This document shows, piece after piece, positions 23,966-33,544 of a stretch of DNA of 64,000 bases. Source of the DNA: Sphingomonas turrisvirgatae (GTDB lineage: Bacteria; Pseudomonadota; Alphaproteobacteria; Sphingomonadales; Sphingomonadaceae); NCBI RefSeq assembly GCF_001721295.1, contig NZ_MDDS01000075.1, positions 62,001 to 126,000 on the forward strand. The letters are read 5' to 3'. The notes under the pieces were generated by a model. That model did not search any database, was not told the origin of the DNA, and saw nothing but the letters and a program-made list of their open reading frames with translations. A program made the position numbers and the translations under genes. Every line of letters begins with the position of its first letter. Within the stretch, counting starts at the first letter, position 1.

Positions 23966-25156
23966 ATGACCGCTACCCAAACCAAGACGCAGTGGACGCG
24001 CACGCCGCTGATCCTCTCCTTTCCCGACAATCCCAAGTTCACCGAAACCTATGGATTTGCCGGCAACTCCGGTCATGTGAATCTGGAGGGCCAGCTGATG
24101 CGCAGCCCGGACTCCACGTCACGCACCGTCTATATCTTCATGCATCCGACTTCGGTGCTGCATCTGCTGCCGATGCCGGTCGCGCTCGCCGATGCCGGGC
24201 TCGACGTGCTGTGCGCCGCGAGCCGCTATCCGCGTAACGACGCCGCGCTGATCCAGGAAAAGGTCGCGATAGACCTTGGGAAGTGGATCGCACATGCGCG
24301 CGAGGCGCTGGGTTATGAAAAGGTCGTGCTGCTCGGCTGGTCCGGCGGCGGCTCGCTGTCGCTATTCTATCAAGCGCAGGCGGAGACCCCGACGATCACG
24401 CATACCCCGGCGGGCGATCCGGCCGATCTGGTCAATGCCGGGCTTCAGCCGGCCGACGGCGTCATCTTCATCGCCGCGCATCTGTCGCGCGCGGAAACGC
24501 TGACCGAATGGCTCGATCCGTCGGTCATCGACGAGTTGGACCCTGACAATCGCGATCCCGAACTCGATATCTATTCACCCGATTGCCCCAACCAGCCGCC
24601 CTATTCACCCGAATTCGTGGCGCGGTTTCGGGCGGCGCAAGTGGAGCGCAATCGCCGCATCACCCGCTGGGCTCATGCCAAGCTGGCCGAACTGAAGGCC
24701 GCCGGCGGGGTCGAGCAGGAGCGCGCCTTCGTCGTGCACCGCACGATGTGCGACGTGCGCTGGTTCGATCCTGCGGTCGATCCTTCCGATCGGCGGGTCG
24801 GCTGGTCCTATATGGGCGATCCACGCGCGGTGAATGTCGGGCCGGTCGGCCTCGCGCGCTACACCACGCTGCGATCGTGGCTGAGCCAGTGGAGCTATGA
24901 CGAATCCAATGCCAAGGGGCCATTGAACGCCGCCAAAATTCACAAGAGCCCCGTGCTGCTGATCGAGAACACGGCCGACGAAGCGGTTCCCTCGACCCAC
25001 AACCCGGCGATCTTCGGCGCCCTTGCCACGCCTGACAAGGAATATGTCCGGCTGGAAGGCGCGACGCATTATTATCTCGGCCAACCCGAGCTGCTCGCCC
25101 GCTGCATCGGGTCTGTCATCGACTGGAGCAAACGCAAGGGGCTGCTTTCCCCATGA
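23966..25156 (+). CDS. alpha/beta fold hydrolase
   Basis: A 396-residue alpha/beta hydrolase with the nucleophile elbow LLGWSGGGSLSLFY near residue 130. A probable acid lies in LLIENTADEAVPS near residue 335, and a His in LEGATHYYLGQ about 25 residues later. The N-terminal strand VYIFMHPTS serves as the oxyanion loop. The insert of about 130 residues between nucleophile and acid is long and forms an unusual cap. There is no signal peptide. It is sandwiched between the monooxygenase and the LuxR-type regulator, with a four-base overlap with the latter. It may hydrolyse an ester, lactone or C-C bond in a monooxygenase product. I cannot name the subfamily. Confidence 0.82.
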   Translation: MTATQTKTQWTRTPLILSFPDNPKFTETYGFAGNSGHVNLEGQLMRSPDSTSRTVYIFMHPTSVLHLLPMPVALADAGLDVLCAASRYPRNDAALIQEKVAIDLGKWIAHAREALGYEKVVLLGWSGGGSLSLFYQAQAETPTITHTPAGDPADLVNAGLQPADGVIFIAAHLSRAETLTEWLDPSVIDELDPDNRDPELDIYSPDCPNQPPYSPEFVARFRAAQVERNRRITRWAHAKLAELKAAGGVEQERAFVVHRTMCDVRWFDPAVDPSDRRVGWSYMGDPRAVNVGPVGLARYTTLRSWLSQWSYDESNAKGPLNAAKIHKSPVLLIENTADEAVPSTHNPAIFGALATPDKEYVRLEGATHYYLGQPELLARCIGSVIDWSKRKGLLSP

Positions 25157-26019
25157 GGTTCAGCTTGGCATCCGCTGATCATCGCGACCGACGCCCGCCC
25201 GTTCAGGGCGGCTTTGGCGGCGAAATGGATGCCCTGACGGGCCGCCTGCTCGGCGATCTGGTGAGCGCGATTGGCACGGCTGCGTTTCCGGGCTGTCTGC
25301 TCGACGCGCTGTCATTCCTCGCGGATGTCGAACTCTGCTCGGTCTTCGCGCGACATAATGGTCAGCGGATCGAGCTTATCTTCTCGCATGGCGAACTGCC
25401 GGCCAGGCCCGGCTTCGCGCAGCAGGCTTCGCTGGCCTATCTCCGCACCTACTGGCAGTCGGATCGTCAGCTGGCCCAACTCAGTCGGACCCTGCCCGGA
25501 ACGCCGGTGGTCGTCCGACGCCGCGCCAGCGACATCGCCGATCCCGCCTACCGCACGGCCTGCTACGACCAGGCCGGCGTCGTCGGTCGCGTGTCGATCC
25601 TGTCGCCGGGACGGCCCTGCTTCATCATCAACGGTTACCGCAGCGCCGGCCGCGCGCCGTTCTCCGCTGACGACGTCACGCAGCTTGAGCGATGCGCGCC
25701 CGTGCTCCTTGCTGCGCTCCGCCAGCATCTGTGGGTAACGCTCACCATGGATTGCCCGCGGGACGAGACCACGCTGGCGGCTCGGCTGGTCGCGCTGGAT
25801 TACGGCCTCAGCATGCGCGAGGCGGAGGTCGTCGCCGCGCTGATGATGGACGAAACGCAAGCGGACATCGCCGCGGCAAAGCAACTGTCCGTTTCGACGG
25901 TGGTCACCTATCGGCGCAGGGCATATCAAAAACTGGGGGTGACTTCCCAACGCGACCTCAAGGTCTTGCGCCAGCGCCTGGTGAGCGGCCCTGGGGAACG
26001 CGATTCGACATGCAATTGA
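25153..26019 (+). CDS. LuxR-type helix-turn-helix transcriptional regulator
   Basis: A 288-residue regulator. The C-terminus (about residues 219-282) is a clear LuxR/GerE DNA-binding domain: LSMREAEVVAALMMDETQADIA, then LSVSTVVTYRRRAYQKLGV. The N-terminal 200 residues look like a GAF- or PAS-like sensor without a receiver Asp, so it probably senses a small molecule rather than a phosphate signal. It overlaps the hydrolase by four bases and is the only regulator gene seen between 1 and 28.1 kb. That makes it the leading candidate to bind the motifs shared by promoters at 2651, 5936, 21039 and 22671. This link is inference. Confidence 0.88.
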   Translation: MRFSLASADHRDRRPPVQGGFGGEMDALTGRLLGDLVSAIGTAAFPGCLLDALSFLADVELCSVFARHNGQRIELIFSHGELPARPGFAQQASLAYLRTYWQSDRQLAQLSRTLPGTPVVVRRRASDIADPAYRTACYDQAGVVGRVSILSPGRPCFIINGYRSAGRAPFSADDVTQLERCAPVLLAALRQHLWVTLTMDCPRDETTLAARLVALDYGLSMREAEVVAALMMDETQADIAAAKQLSVSTVVTYRRRAYQKLGVTSQRDLKVLRQRLVSGPGERDSTCN

Positions 26020-26041
26020 TGCGGTAGCCTGGAGTGGATGA

Positions 26042-28141
26042 ATGAGCAGCGTGCGTCGCTTCCTGATGTTGTTGGCGTGCCTGCCGCTCGCCGCTCAAGG
26101 CGTAAGCCAGACCGCGCCGAAGCCGGCGCGCGGTGTCGATCATGCGCGGCTCAAGTCGGCGGACCGGACGCCCGGCGAGTGGATGGCGCCGGGGCGCACC
26201 TATGGCGAACAGCGCTTCAGTCCGCTCGACCAGATCAACGCCGACAATGCCGCGAAGCTCGGCCTTGCCTGGTTCGCGGACATCAAGGTCGATCGCGGAG
26301 TCGAAGCCTCGCCGCTGATGATCGACGGCGTGCTCTACAACATCGAACCATGGAACGTGACGGTCGCCTATGACGCGACGACCGGGCGGGAGCTGTGGCG
26401 GTTCGATCCCAAGGTGGATCGCGAAAAGGGGCGCCTCGCCTGTTGCGACATCGTCACGCGGGGCCTTGCGGCATGGCGCGACAAGGTGATCATCGCGACG
26501 CTCGACGGGCGGCTGATCGCGATCGACGCCAAGTCCGGGAAACAGGCCTGGAGCGTCGACACGCTCGAACCGGTTTGGCCCTATACCATCACCGGCGCGC
26601 CGCGCGTGTTCGATGGCAAGGTCATCATCGGCAATGCCGGCGCAGAGGGCGCGGCGCGGGGCTATGTCACGACCTATGACGCCGAAACCGGCAAGCAGCT
26701 GTGGCGCTTCTATACCGTACCGGGCGACCCGGCCAAGCCGCAGGCCGACAAGGCGATGGACATGGCGGCCAAAACTTGGACTGGGGAGTGGTGGAGGCGC
26801 GGCGGCGGCGGCACCGTCTGGGACTCGATCGTCTACGATCCCGAACTCGACCTGGTCTATATCGGCGTCGGCAATGGCGGTCCCTGGCCGCAGGCGTATC
26901 GCAGCCCGGGCGGCGGCGACAATCTGTTCCTCTCCTCGATCGTCGCATTGCGCGCCAAGACGGGGGAATATGTCTGGCACTATCAGACCACGCCGGGCGA
27001 ACAATGGGACTATACCGCCACCCAGTCGATGATCCTTGCCGACCTCACGATCGAAGGTCGCAAGCGCAAGGTGCTGATGCAGGCGCCGAAGAACGGCTTC
27101 TTCTATGTCCTCGATCGCGCGACGGGTAAGCTGATCTCGGCCGAACCCTATGTCACGATGAATTGGGCGTCCGGCATCGACAAGGCGACGGGTCGCCCGA
27201 TCGAGAACCCCGAAGCGCGCTATGGCGAGGTGCCGGTGCTGATCACCCCGGGTCCGGGCGGCGGCCACAACTGGCATCCGATGGCCTATAGCCCGCAGAC
27301 CGGCCTTGCCTATTTTCCGGTCAGCGAAATGTACATGGCGTTCTCGATCAACCCGGCGTTCAAGCAGACGCCCGGCAATATGAGCCAGCTCGGTATCTCG
27401 ACCACGGGGTACGACCTCACCCGAAAGGCTGCTGCCGATTACGCCGCAAAGAACAATCGATACTGGCTGACGGCCTGGGATCCGGTCGCGCAAAAGGAAC
27501 GCTGGCGCGTCCCCTATCCGCTGCGCGGCAGCGGCGGCATCCTGGCGACGGCCGGCAACCTCGTCTTTCAGGGCACGATCCACGGCACTTTGGCCGCCTA
27601 CCGCGCGGACACAGGCGCAAAGGTTTGGGACATGCCCGTCAACCAGGTGCCGATCGCCGCTCCGATCAGCTACATGATCGACGGCGTGCAATATATCGCC
27701 GTCAATGCTGGATGGGGCGGCGGCCTGGGGCACGCCGCCAGTGCAAAGGCGTTCAGCTTCGCACTGGCCTCCCCACGCCTGCTGGTTTTCAAGCTTGGCG
27801 GGACGGCCAAGCTGCCCGCCATGGCGAACGCCGCAGTCGAGCTTGAGCGGCCGGCCGACACCACGGCAGACGCGGCCGTGATCGCACGCGGCGAGCAGCT
27901 TTACGCGCAGAATTGCGCCAGCTGCCACGCTGAGCGCGCGCGTGGCGGCGTCAAGGATCTTCGCCGGATGAGCCGCGCGACCCATGCCGAGTTCAAGGAC
28001 ATCGTGCTCAAGGGCACCCGGATGGAAAAGGGCATGGTCAGCTTCGCCGATGTGCTGTCAGAGGGGGATACCGATGCGGTCCATGCCTATCTGATCCGCC
28101 GCACCAACGAAGATTGGGAAGAGCTCTCGAAGGGCGACTGA
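26042..28141 (+). CDS. PQQ-dependent alcohol dehydrogenase with fused C-terminal cytochrome c domain
   Basis: A 699-residue periplasmic quinohemoprotein. A signal peptide at 1-28 is followed by the eight-bladed PQQ propeller and, from about residue 600, a cytochrome c domain with CASCH at 625-629. Propeller marks are the vicinal disulfide ACCD (Cys134-Cys135), which packs against PQQ, and the catalytic base Asp323 in GEQWDYTATQ. The residue two after that Asp is Thr, not the second Asp typical of lanthanide-dependent enzymes, so a calcium enzyme is expected. It oxidises a primary or secondary alcohol. It starts 22 bases after the LuxR gene. No PQQ biosynthesis gene is in the window. Confidence 0.93.
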   Translation: MSSVRRFLMLLACLPLAAQGVSQTAPKPARGVDHARLKSADRTPGEWMAPGRTYGEQRFSPLDQINADNAAKLGLAWFADIKVDRGVEASPLMIDGVLYNIEPWNVTVAYDATTGRELWRFDPKVDREKGRLACCDIVTRGLAAWRDKVIIATLDGRLIAIDAKSGKQAWSVDTLEPVWPYTITGAPRVFDGKVIIGNAGAEGAARGYVTTYDAETGKQLWRFYTVPGDPAKPQADKAMDMAAKTWTGEWWRRGGGGTVWDSIVYDPELDLVYIGVGNGGPWPQAYRSPGGGDNLFLSSIVALRAKTGEYVWHYQTTPGEQWDYTATQSMILADLTIEGRKRKVLMQAPKNGFFYVLDRATGKLISAEPYVTMNWASGIDKATGRPIENPEARYGEVPVLITPGPGGGHNWHPMAYSPQTGLAYFPVSEMYMAFSINPAFKQTPGNMSQLGISTTGYDLTRKAAADYAAKNNRYWLTAWDPVAQKERWRVPYPLRGSGGILATAGNLVFQGTIHGTLAAYRADTGAKVWDMPVNQVPIAAPISYMIDGVQYIAVNAGWGGGLGHAASAKAFSFALASPRLLVFKLGGTAKLPAMANAAVELERPADTTADAAVIARGEQLYAQNCASCHAERARGGVKDLRRMSRATHAEFKDIVLKGTRMEKGMVSFADVLSEGDTDAVHAYLIRRTNEDWEELSKGD

Positions 28142-28163
28142 GCCGCCCGCCCTGCTCACCGCT

Positions 28164-28179
28164 GGCGGCACCTGCCGCC
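28164..28179. terminator. hairpin after the PQQ dehydrogenase
   Basis: GGCGGCA (28164-28170) and TGCCGCC (28173-28179) form a GC stem with a minimal loop, 23 bases after the PQQ dehydrogenase stop and before the lysR gene. No T tract follows. It is plausibly the end of the catabolic transcript, with low certainty. Confidence 0.35.
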
Positions 28180-28247
28180 CCGGCGCGGCGCCCCCACGCG
28201 AACAGCCATGTCGCCGGGTGCGCCGCAATCGGTTAGGGGAAGCGATC

Positions 28248-29138
28248 ATGCGCTTTCGCCAGCTTGAAATCATCCACGCCGTCTACACGCACGGCTCGAT
28301 TAGCGCGGCCGCCCGGGCGCTCGGGGTATCGCAACCGTCGGTCTCCAAGATGCTGCGGCATGCCGAGGACCAGTTGGGCCTGCCCCTGTTCCAGCTGGCG
28401 CGCGGGCGCCTGGTACCGACCGACGAAGCGCATGTGCTGATGCGCGAGGCGGGCGACGTATTCGAACGGCTGGAGTCGCTTCAGCACACCGCGCGCAATC
28501 TCGGCCAGGCCGGCGGCGGTCACATCCGGCTCGGCACGGTGCCCAGTCTGGCGCTCGACGTGGTGCCACGCGCGCTGGCGCGATTCCGACGCGAGTGGCC
28601 GCGCGTGACGTTCGAGGTTCATATCAACCAGCATGACGATCTCTCCCGCTCGCTGATCGAGCGGGAGACCGATCTCGCCATCGCCTTCACGCCCCCGCCC
28701 CATCCCCGCCTTCAGAACGAGTTGCTGACCAAGGGCGAGCTGGTTGTGCTGGCCCCCACCGGACATTTCGGGCCGGTCGCGGGACGGCTGCCGATCACGG
28801 CGCTGGCCGATTGCGACGTCATCGGCGTTTCCGCCACCGGCCCGATTGGCGACATCTTCATCGAAGCTGCCAAAGCCTGCGGCATTGCCTATCGCGAAAG
28901 CATCGCGGTGCAGACGTTCTTCATCGCGGCGCGGCTGGCGCAGCTGGAACGGGGCATTACCGTCGTGGACGAATTCACCGCGCGCGCCTTCGCCGCGCCC
29001 GGCTTCAGCTGGTTTCCGGTCGAGCCAGCGCTGCGCTTCACCCTGTCGCACGTGACGCTCGAAAACCGTCATCCCTCGCGCGCGATGCGTCAGTTCCTGC
29101 GCACGCTCGACGCCACGATCGAAGAAGGAAGGATATAA
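28248..29138 (+). CDS. LysR family transcriptional regulator (D-amino acid/peptide locus)
   Basis: A 296-residue LysR regulator. The winged helix-turn-helix is at about residues 1-62 (YTHGSISAAARALGVSQPSVSKMLRHAEDQLGLPLF), followed by the substrate-binding domain from about residue 92 (GHIRLGTVPSLALDVVPRALARFR). The start ATG 28248 has GGGGAAG eight bases upstream; the frame opens 30 bases earlier without such a site. It lies 67 bases before the D-amino-acid-dehydrogenase-like gene, same strand, and that gap holds a perfect 7-bp dyad. It probably controls that gene and perhaps the TonB operon behind it. Confidence 0.92.
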   Translation: MRFRQLEIIHAVYTHGSISAAARALGVSQPSVSKMLRHAEDQLGLPLFQLARGRLVPTDEAHVLMREAGDVFERLESLQHTARNLGQAGGGHIRLGTVPSLALDVVPRALARFRREWPRVTFEVHINQHDDLSRSLIERETDLAIAFTPPPHPRLQNELLTKGELVVLAPTGHFGPVAGRLPITALADCDVIGVSATGPIGDIFIEAAKACGIAYRESIAVQTFFIAARLAQLERGITVVDEFTARAFAAPGFSWFPVEPALRFTLSHVTLENRHPSRAMRQFLRTLDATIEEGRI

Positions 29139-29145
29139 CCTCCGT

Positions 29146-29171
29146 CTATGGAGCAACAAAGCATTCCATAG
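29146..29171. promoter_or_regulatory. spaced palindrome between lysR and the dadA-like gene
   Basis: CTATGGA (29146-29152) and TCCATAG (29165-29171) form a perfect 7-bp dyad with a 12-base spacer, ending 34 bases before the dadA-like ATG. The AT-rich arms and absence of a T tract favour an operator, perhaps for the adjacent LysR protein, over a terminator. Confidence 0.5.
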
Positions 29172-29205
29172 TGTTCGTGACGTAGCCGGCCGATAGCTTG
29201 TCCAT

Positions 29206-30420
29206 ATGGGCGGGCAGGACATTATCGTGATCGGGGCGGGCGTGGTCGGCATGGCCACTGCGCTCACGCTGTTCGATCGCGGCCACCGCGTCACCGTGCT
29301 CGATGCCGAACCGGCCCCGGGCCGCGGCACCTCCTTCGCCAACGGCGCGCAGCTGAGCTATGCCTATACCGACGCGCTGGCCAGCCCCGGCGTGCGGCGG
29401 CAATTGCCGCAGCTGCTGCTGGCGCTGGACCCGGCGTTTCGGCTCAAGCCACAGATCGACGCCGACTTCATCCGCTGGGGCCTCGCCTTCCTGCGCAACA
29501 CCAGCAGCGACGCGTTCATGCGCAATACCGTGGCCGGGCTGACGCTGGCCAGCGAGTCGCGCGACGCGCTGCACGCGCTGATCGCGCGCCATGGCCTGCG
29601 CTTCGATCATGCCACGCCGGGCAAGCTGCATCTTTACCGGACGCCGCAAAGCTTCGCTGCCGCCCGGTCGCTCGCGGCGGCAAAGGCGGCGGCGGTCTCG
29701 GTCGTTCAGCAGGCACTGACCCCTGACGAGGCGCTGGCGGTCGAGCCTGCGCTGGCCCCGATCGGCGACAGGATCATCGGCGCGCTGCATACGCCGGACG
29801 AAGAATCCGGCGATCCACAGCTGTTCTGCCTTGCCGCCCGCGACGCGCTGGTGCGCGCCGGACAGGAAGTCATCGGCAATATCGCGATCGACCGGATCGA
29901 GGCGGATGGCGACCCGCGCGCCATCGCACCCTCCGGCCAGACCTGGCGCGCGGACTGCATCGTGCTGTGCGCCGGCGCGCAATCGCCCCGCCTGGCGCGC
30001 GCGCTCGGCACATCGCTGCCGATCCAGCCAGTGAAGGGCTATTCGATCACCGCACCGCCCGGCACCGCCGCGCCAACGGTCAGCATCACTGACGTGGCCA
30101 ATCGCGTCGTCTTCTGCCGACTGGGCGATCGGATGCGCATCGCGGGCCTGGCTGAGCTCGGCAATCGCGACCGCACGGTTGATCCGGCGCGCCTCGCCAC
30201 GCTGGTCTCCAGCGCGCGCGACGCATTGCCGGGCGCGGCCGACTACGGCCGGATCGAGACCAGCTGGGCCGGGCTGCGCCCGATGACGCCGGATTCGCTG
30301 CCCATCACGCGCGTCATCGCGCAGGGGGTGATCGCCAATACCGGACATGGCGGGCTGGGCTGGACCTATGCCGCCGGATCGGCAAGGCGCGTGGCGCAAT
30401 TGATGGAGAGGGACGGCTGA
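29206..30420 (+). CDS. FAD-dependent D-amino-acid dehydrogenase-like oxidoreductase (DAO family)
   Basis: A 404-residue member of the DAO family that resembles the small-chain D-amino-acid dehydrogenase DadA. It has the Rossmann motif IIVIGAGVVGMATALTLFDRGH and the substrate-side block GTSFANGAQLSYAYTDALASPG, which is distinctive for DadA-type proteins. A long stretch VKGYSITAP follows, and the C-terminal WAGLRPMTPDSLPI with ANTGHGGLGWTYA. The enzyme would deaminate D-amino acids to 2-oxo acids and pass electrons to the respiratory chain. It follows a LysR gene and precedes the TonB receptor by 55 bases, and a deacylase that releases D-amino acids is encoded downstream, which supports this role. 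Confidence 0.85.
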   Translation: MGGQDIIVIGAGVVGMATALTLFDRGHRVTVLDAEPAPGRGTSFANGAQLSYAYTDALASPGVRRQLPQLLLALDPAFRLKPQIDADFIRWGLAFLRNTSSDAFMRNTVAGLTLASESRDALHALIARHGLRFDHATPGKLHLYRTPQSFAAARSLAAAKAAAVSVVQQALTPDEALAVEPALAPIGDRIIGALHTPDEESGDPQLFCLAARDALVRAGQEVIGNIAIDRIEADGDPRAIAPSGQTWRADCIVLCAGAQSPRLARALGTSLPIQPVKGYSITAPPGTAAPTVSITDVANRVVFCRLGDRMRIAGLAELGNRDRTVDPARLATLVSSARDALPGAADYGRIETSWAGLRPMTPDSLPITRVIAQGVIANTGHGGLGWTYAAGSARRVAQLMERDG

Positions 30421-30475
30421 CGGGAAACCAGCCCGCAGCATTGGGATCAGGGGTTTTAAAGGGGGTTTACGACCG

Positions 30476-33400
30476 ATGAAGACCGTTTTTCGCTCGGCCA
30501 CACTGTTGACGGGCATCTCGCTGCTGGCCACGGCCAGCGCCGCGCTGGCGCAGGAACAGGCCGCCCAACAACCACAGACCGGGGCCGACGTCGCCGCGCA
30601 GGGCGGCGACGAGATCGTCGTCATCGGATCGCAGATCCGTGGCGCCGATGTCGCGGGATCGCTGCCGGTCACCGTGCTGAACGAGGATGACATCGCCGCC
30701 ACCGCCGCGACCACCGGCGATGAACTGTTCCGCGCGATCCCCCAGGCGGGCGACGTGGCGTTCAACGAAAGCCGCGATGCCGGCGGCATCAACGACGCGC
30801 GCGGCGATACCGCCTCGATCAATTTGCGCGCACTGGGCACCGGCAACACCCTGGTCCTGCTCAACGGGCGCCGCATGGTCCTGCACCCTGGCACACAGTC
30901 GGAAAACCTGGTTCCGGTGCAAAGCGTCAACACCAACACGATCCCCGTGCTGGGCGTCCGCCGCGTCGAGGTACTGCTTGACGGCGCGGCCGCCATCTAC
31001 GGCTCGGACGCCGTCGCCGGCGTGATCAACACCGTTCTTCGCGACAACTTCCAGGGCCTGCGCACCACCGCCGAGATCGGCTTCACCGAGAATAGCGGCC
31101 AGGTCGAAGCGGAATTCGCGTTCGAGGCCGGCCACCGCTTCAACGGCGGCAAGTCGAACATCTCGCTGTTCGGATCGTACAACCATCGTGATGCGCTGTG
31201 GGCGCGCGAACGGCGCAATTCGCGCTCGGCCGACATGCGCCCGCTGGTCGCCGGCACGCCTTTTGCCAACGACACCGATTTCGACAATCGGACCAACGAT
31301 ACGATCTGGGGCGAATTCCAGCGGCTCACCAACAGTTACGCCGCATCGACCACTGCGGCGTCGGTCAACGGCACCACGCTCACCAGCAGCGGCATCTTCC
31401 ACATTCAGCCCAACACCAACGAGGGCTGCATCGTCGCCAGCGGCTATGCCGGCACCTGCTTCGACAACAGCTCGCTGTCGACCGCATCGACCGACAACAA
31501 CCTGCGCTACGACCTGAACGACGTCCGCACTATCCAGGGCCGCAACGATCGCCTCAACCTGTTCGGCTTCTTCAACCATGAATTCGACAGCGGGTTGGAA
31601 TTCGTTGCCGAGGCAGGCTGGTATCGCGCGGACTATCAGTCGCAGCGTGAGCAGGACACCCCGCTCGCCAGCCAGCGCGTGATCATCCCGGCGAATGGCT
31701 ATTACAACCCGTTCGGACCGGTCGGCAGCGCTTACCGCATCCCCGGGCTTACCGGCGTCGCAACCACCGGCGTGCCGATCGAGCTTATCGACTACCGCCC
31801 GGTCGATGCCGGCCCCCTGGTCGTCAACGTGCGCAACGACACGATGCGTTTCCTGGGCGGCTTGCGCGGCAAGCTGCTCGGCTTCGATTTCGACAGCGCG
31901 GCACTTTATTCTCGGGCCCGCACGCGTGACAGCATGCGCACGGTCAGCCTGACCAAGTTCCAGGAAGCGCTCTCGCGCACCGATGCCAGCGCCTATAATC
32001 CGTTCAACGGCGGCGATCCGCTCAACCCCAGCCGCTATGACAGCACCCCGAATGCCCAGAGCATCATCGACACGTTCATGGTGAACATCGGCCGCATCAG
32101 CACGACCGAGCTGATGATGGCCGACTTCAAGCTCAGCAAGAACGACCTGTTCACCCTGCCCGCGGGCCGGGTCGGCATGGCGGCCGGCGTCGAGGCGCGG
32201 CGCGAGACCTTCTTCGACGACCGCGATGCACGGCTCGACGGCACGCTCCGCTTCGTGGCGCTCGACGGTTCGTCCAACGGCAGCGACACCATGGGCGCCA
32301 GCCCCACTCCCGACAGCGGCGGCGCGCGCAATACCATTTCCGGCTTCCTGGAATTTGCAGTGCCGCTGGTCGATCGCGACATGAACGTGCCGCTGATCCA
32401 CTCGCTCGATCTGCAGCTGGCCGGTCGCGTCGAATCCTATCAGGGCTTCAGCACCGTCGCAAAGCCGAAGGTCGCGCTATCGTGGTTCCCGGTCGCCGGC
32501 TTCCAGCTGCGCGGCAGCTGGTCGCAGGGCTTCCGCGCGCCCAACCTGCCGCAGCTGTTCGAAAACGGCATCCAGCGGTCGAACACACGCACCGACTGGG
32601 TCAAGTGCGAAGCCGATCGCCGTGCAGGCCGGCTCGTCGCCTTCGACGACTGCACCCGCAGCCAGGGCGTGGTCAGCAACCGTTCGGGCAGCCAGGATCT
32701 GACGCCTGAGGAATCGGAAAATCTCTCGGTCGGCGCGACCTATCAGCTCAACATGGGCAATGCGGGGCGCCTCACGTTCACCGCGGACTATTGGGAAATC
32801 CGGCAAAAGAACGTCATCGGCCTGTTCGGCGACGCGAATGCGCTGGTGCTCGACTATCTGCTGCGCCTCAACGGTTCGTCGAACCCCAATGTGCAGCGCG
32901 CGGATCCGACCGCGGACGAAATCGCCAACTTTGCCGGCACGGGCATCGCGCCGGTCGGCCGCGTCATTCAGGTGATCGACAATTACACCAATCTCTCGCC
33001 CCGCAACGTGCGCGGCTATGATCTGGGCGTATATTATCAGGTCAAGAATACCGGCATCGGCGACTTCAGCGTCCGGCTGAACGCCGCGCGGCTGCTCGAA
33101 TTCTATCAGGTGCCAGGGGCCGCGGCTCAGGCGTTGATCGATGCGCAGGCGGCCGGAACGATCGATCGCACGATCAACGTCACCGGCGCGCAAAGCATTG
33201 TCGAGGAAAACGGTCGTCCCAAGTGGCGCGGCAGCGCCAGCGTGACGTGGCGCTACAACGGCTTCGGCCTGGGCTATTTCGCAAGCTATGTGGGTGAGGT
33301 CGACGATACGTCGGCGCTGCTGGCCGACGGCACGCGCTTCCGGGTCGACGATTATCTGTCGCACAGCCTCTACGCCCAATATACGGTCGATGGCGGGCCG

Positions 33401-33544
33401 ATGGACGATCTTCGTCTGCGCGTCGGGGCGCGCAACCTGTTCAACCAGCTGGCACCGATCGCCGATGGTTCGAACGGCTATATCGGCGATCTGTACAGCA
33501 ATCGCGGCCGCCAGATCTATTTCTCGGTCAACAAGCGCTTCTGA
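30476..33544 (+). CDS. TonB-dependent outer-membrane receptor
   Basis: A 1022-residue receptor. A signal peptide at residues 1-25 (ending SAALAQ) is followed by a TonB box region (DEIVVIGSQI), the plug domain (about 45-190; LRALGTGNTLVLLNGRR, YGSDAVAGVINTVLR) and a 22-strand-type beta barrel ending in the usual terminal Phe (NKRF). Its length and plug style match the large oligopeptide and glycan receptors common in sphingomonads and caulobacters. The start ATG has AAAGGGGG upstream. Its stop overlaps the deacylase start by one base, so it opens an operon of imports and hydrolases. The ligand is likely an N-acylated or gamma-glutamyl peptide-like compound, judged from the neighbours only. Confidence 0.95.
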   Translation: MKTVFRSATLLTGISLLATASAALAQEQAAQQPQTGADVAAQGGDEIVVIGSQIRGADVAGSLPVTVLNEDDIAATAATTGDELFRAIPQAGDVAFNESRDAGGINDARGDTASINLRALGTGNTLVLLNGRRMVLHPGTQSENLVPVQSVNTNTIPVLGVRRVEVLLDGAAAIYGSDAVAGVINTVLRDNFQGLRTTAEIGFTENSGQVEAEFAFEAGHRFNGGKSNISLFGSYNHRDALWARERRNSRSADMRPLVAGTPFANDTDFDNRTNDTIWGEFQRLTNSYAASTTAASVNGTTLTSSGIFHIQPNTNEGCIVASGYAGTCFDNSSLSTASTDNNLRYDLNDVRTIQGRNDRLNLFGFFNHEFDSGLEFVAEAGWYRADYQSQREQDTPLASQRVIIPANGYYNPFGPVGSAYRIPGLTGVATTGVPIELIDYRPVDAGPLVVNVRNDTMRFLGGLRGKLLGFDFDSAALYSRARTRDSMRTVSLTKFQEALSRTDASAYNPFNGGDPLNPSRYDSTPNAQSIIDTFMVNIGRISTTELMMADFKLSKNDLFTLPAGRVGMAAGVEARRETFFDDRDARLDGTLRFVALDGSSNGSDTMGASPTPDSGGARNTISGFLEFAVPLVDRDMNVPLIHSLDLQLAGRVESYQGFSTVAKPKVALSWFPVAGFQLRGSWSQGFRAPNLPQLFENGIQRSNTRTDWVKCEADRRAGRLVAFDDCTRSQGVVSNRSGSQDLTPEESENLSVGATYQLNMGNAGRLTFTADYWEIRQKNVIGLFGDANALVLDYLLRLNGSSNPNVQRADPTADEIANFAGTGIAPVGRVIQVIDNYTNLSPRNVRGYDLGVYYQVKNTGIGDFSVRLNAARLLEFYQVPGAAAQALIDAQAAGTIDRTINVTGAQSIVEENGRPKWRGSASVTWRYNGFGLGYFASYVGEVDDTSALLADGTRFRVDDYLSHSLYAQYTVDGGPMDDLRLRVGARNLFNQLAPIADGSNGYIGDLYSNRGRQIYFSVNKRF

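Noticed and set aside
25958..27985. Long antisense open frame (675 codons) opposite the PQQ dehydrogenase gene
   Set aside because: The plus strand encodes a full quinohemoprotein with all motifs. The antisense frame is His/Arg/Asp-rich without recognisable domains, as expected from the mirror of GC-rich codons.
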